Source: Phycisphaeraceae bacterium
GTDB taxonomy: Bacteria; Planctomycetota; Phycisphaerae; Phycisphaerales; SM1A02
Assembly: GCA_019636755.1 (NCBI GenBank)
Contig: JAHBWZ010000007.1
Coordinates: 209,998-273,997, forward strand
DNA length: 64,000 nucleotides
Direction: 5' to 3'
The position numbers and the translations under genes are program-made. The first letter of the stretch is position 1. Each line of letters begins with the position of its first letter. Positions 63,568 through 64,000 of the stretch are shown one piece after another. The notes below the pieces were generated by a model, which saw only the letters and a program-made list of their open reading frames with translations, ran no database searches and was not told the DNA's origin.

Positions 63568-64000
<433 letters not shown>

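Overview
This is a 64 kb, very GC-rich window. Its secreted proteins carry C-terminal modules of the type DLDGxGxVDF...LLSxWGPC, which are typical of planctomycetes of the Phycisphaerae/Phycisphaerales group. Together with a DUF1559-like pseudopilin, many two-component genes and many start codons lacking a Shine-Dalgarno sequence, this points to an environmental member of that group. The assignment is an inference from protein style; no rRNA is present. The right edge ends in about 63 C residues, so it is probably a contig end with a sequencing artefact.

Layout. 1-12.5 kb: a cut phosphoesterase, a GT-C glycosyltransferase, a relic dockerin-like module, an orphan DarT-like gene, a MacB-type permease, a HAMP histidine kinase, a zinc-ribbon protein overlapping an IYD-like nitroreductase, trmB, a broken cupin gene, a GNAT, a secreted protein and purE-purK. 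12.6-15.3 kb: a small HTH protein, a minisatellite, an inverted-repeat-bounded element that may be a structured RNA, a lipoprotein and an MFS transporter. 15.5-21.3 kb: an Fe-S assembly operon (Rrf2 regulator, sufB, Rieske ferredoxin, sufC, sufD, sufE, sufT) without a cysteine desulfurase. 21.5-32.3 kb: large secreted proteins plus holA and sucD. 32.3-42.5 kb: signalling and housekeeping (SpoIIE-type phosphatase with diadenylate cyclase, cyclophilin, parB with parS-like sites, a histidine kinase, an ABC ATPase, a DciA-like protein, the three-part transhydrogenase). 42.7-52.7 kb: a hybrid kinase, Hpt and HD-GYP relay, a serpin, a thioesterase, a 2-oxoadipate dioxygenase/decarboxylase homologue and an AhpD-like protein.

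52.7-64 kb is an accessory island. It begins with REP-like palindromes, a fragment resembling a tmRNA or tRNA 3' end, an integrase-tail-like remnant and a nested palindrome. It then carries an AbiE toxin-antitoxin pair, a 1394-residue NACHT protein with a C-terminal PD-(D/E)XK-like domain, a nuclease-tail fragment, and a convergent three-gene operon of a GHKL ATPase and two unrecognised proteins. That operon, beside two known or likely defence modules, is the best candidate here for an undescribed system.

Many core genes have a -10-like hexamer only 6-11 nt before the start codon and no ribosome binding site, suggesting that leaderless transcripts are common in this organism.
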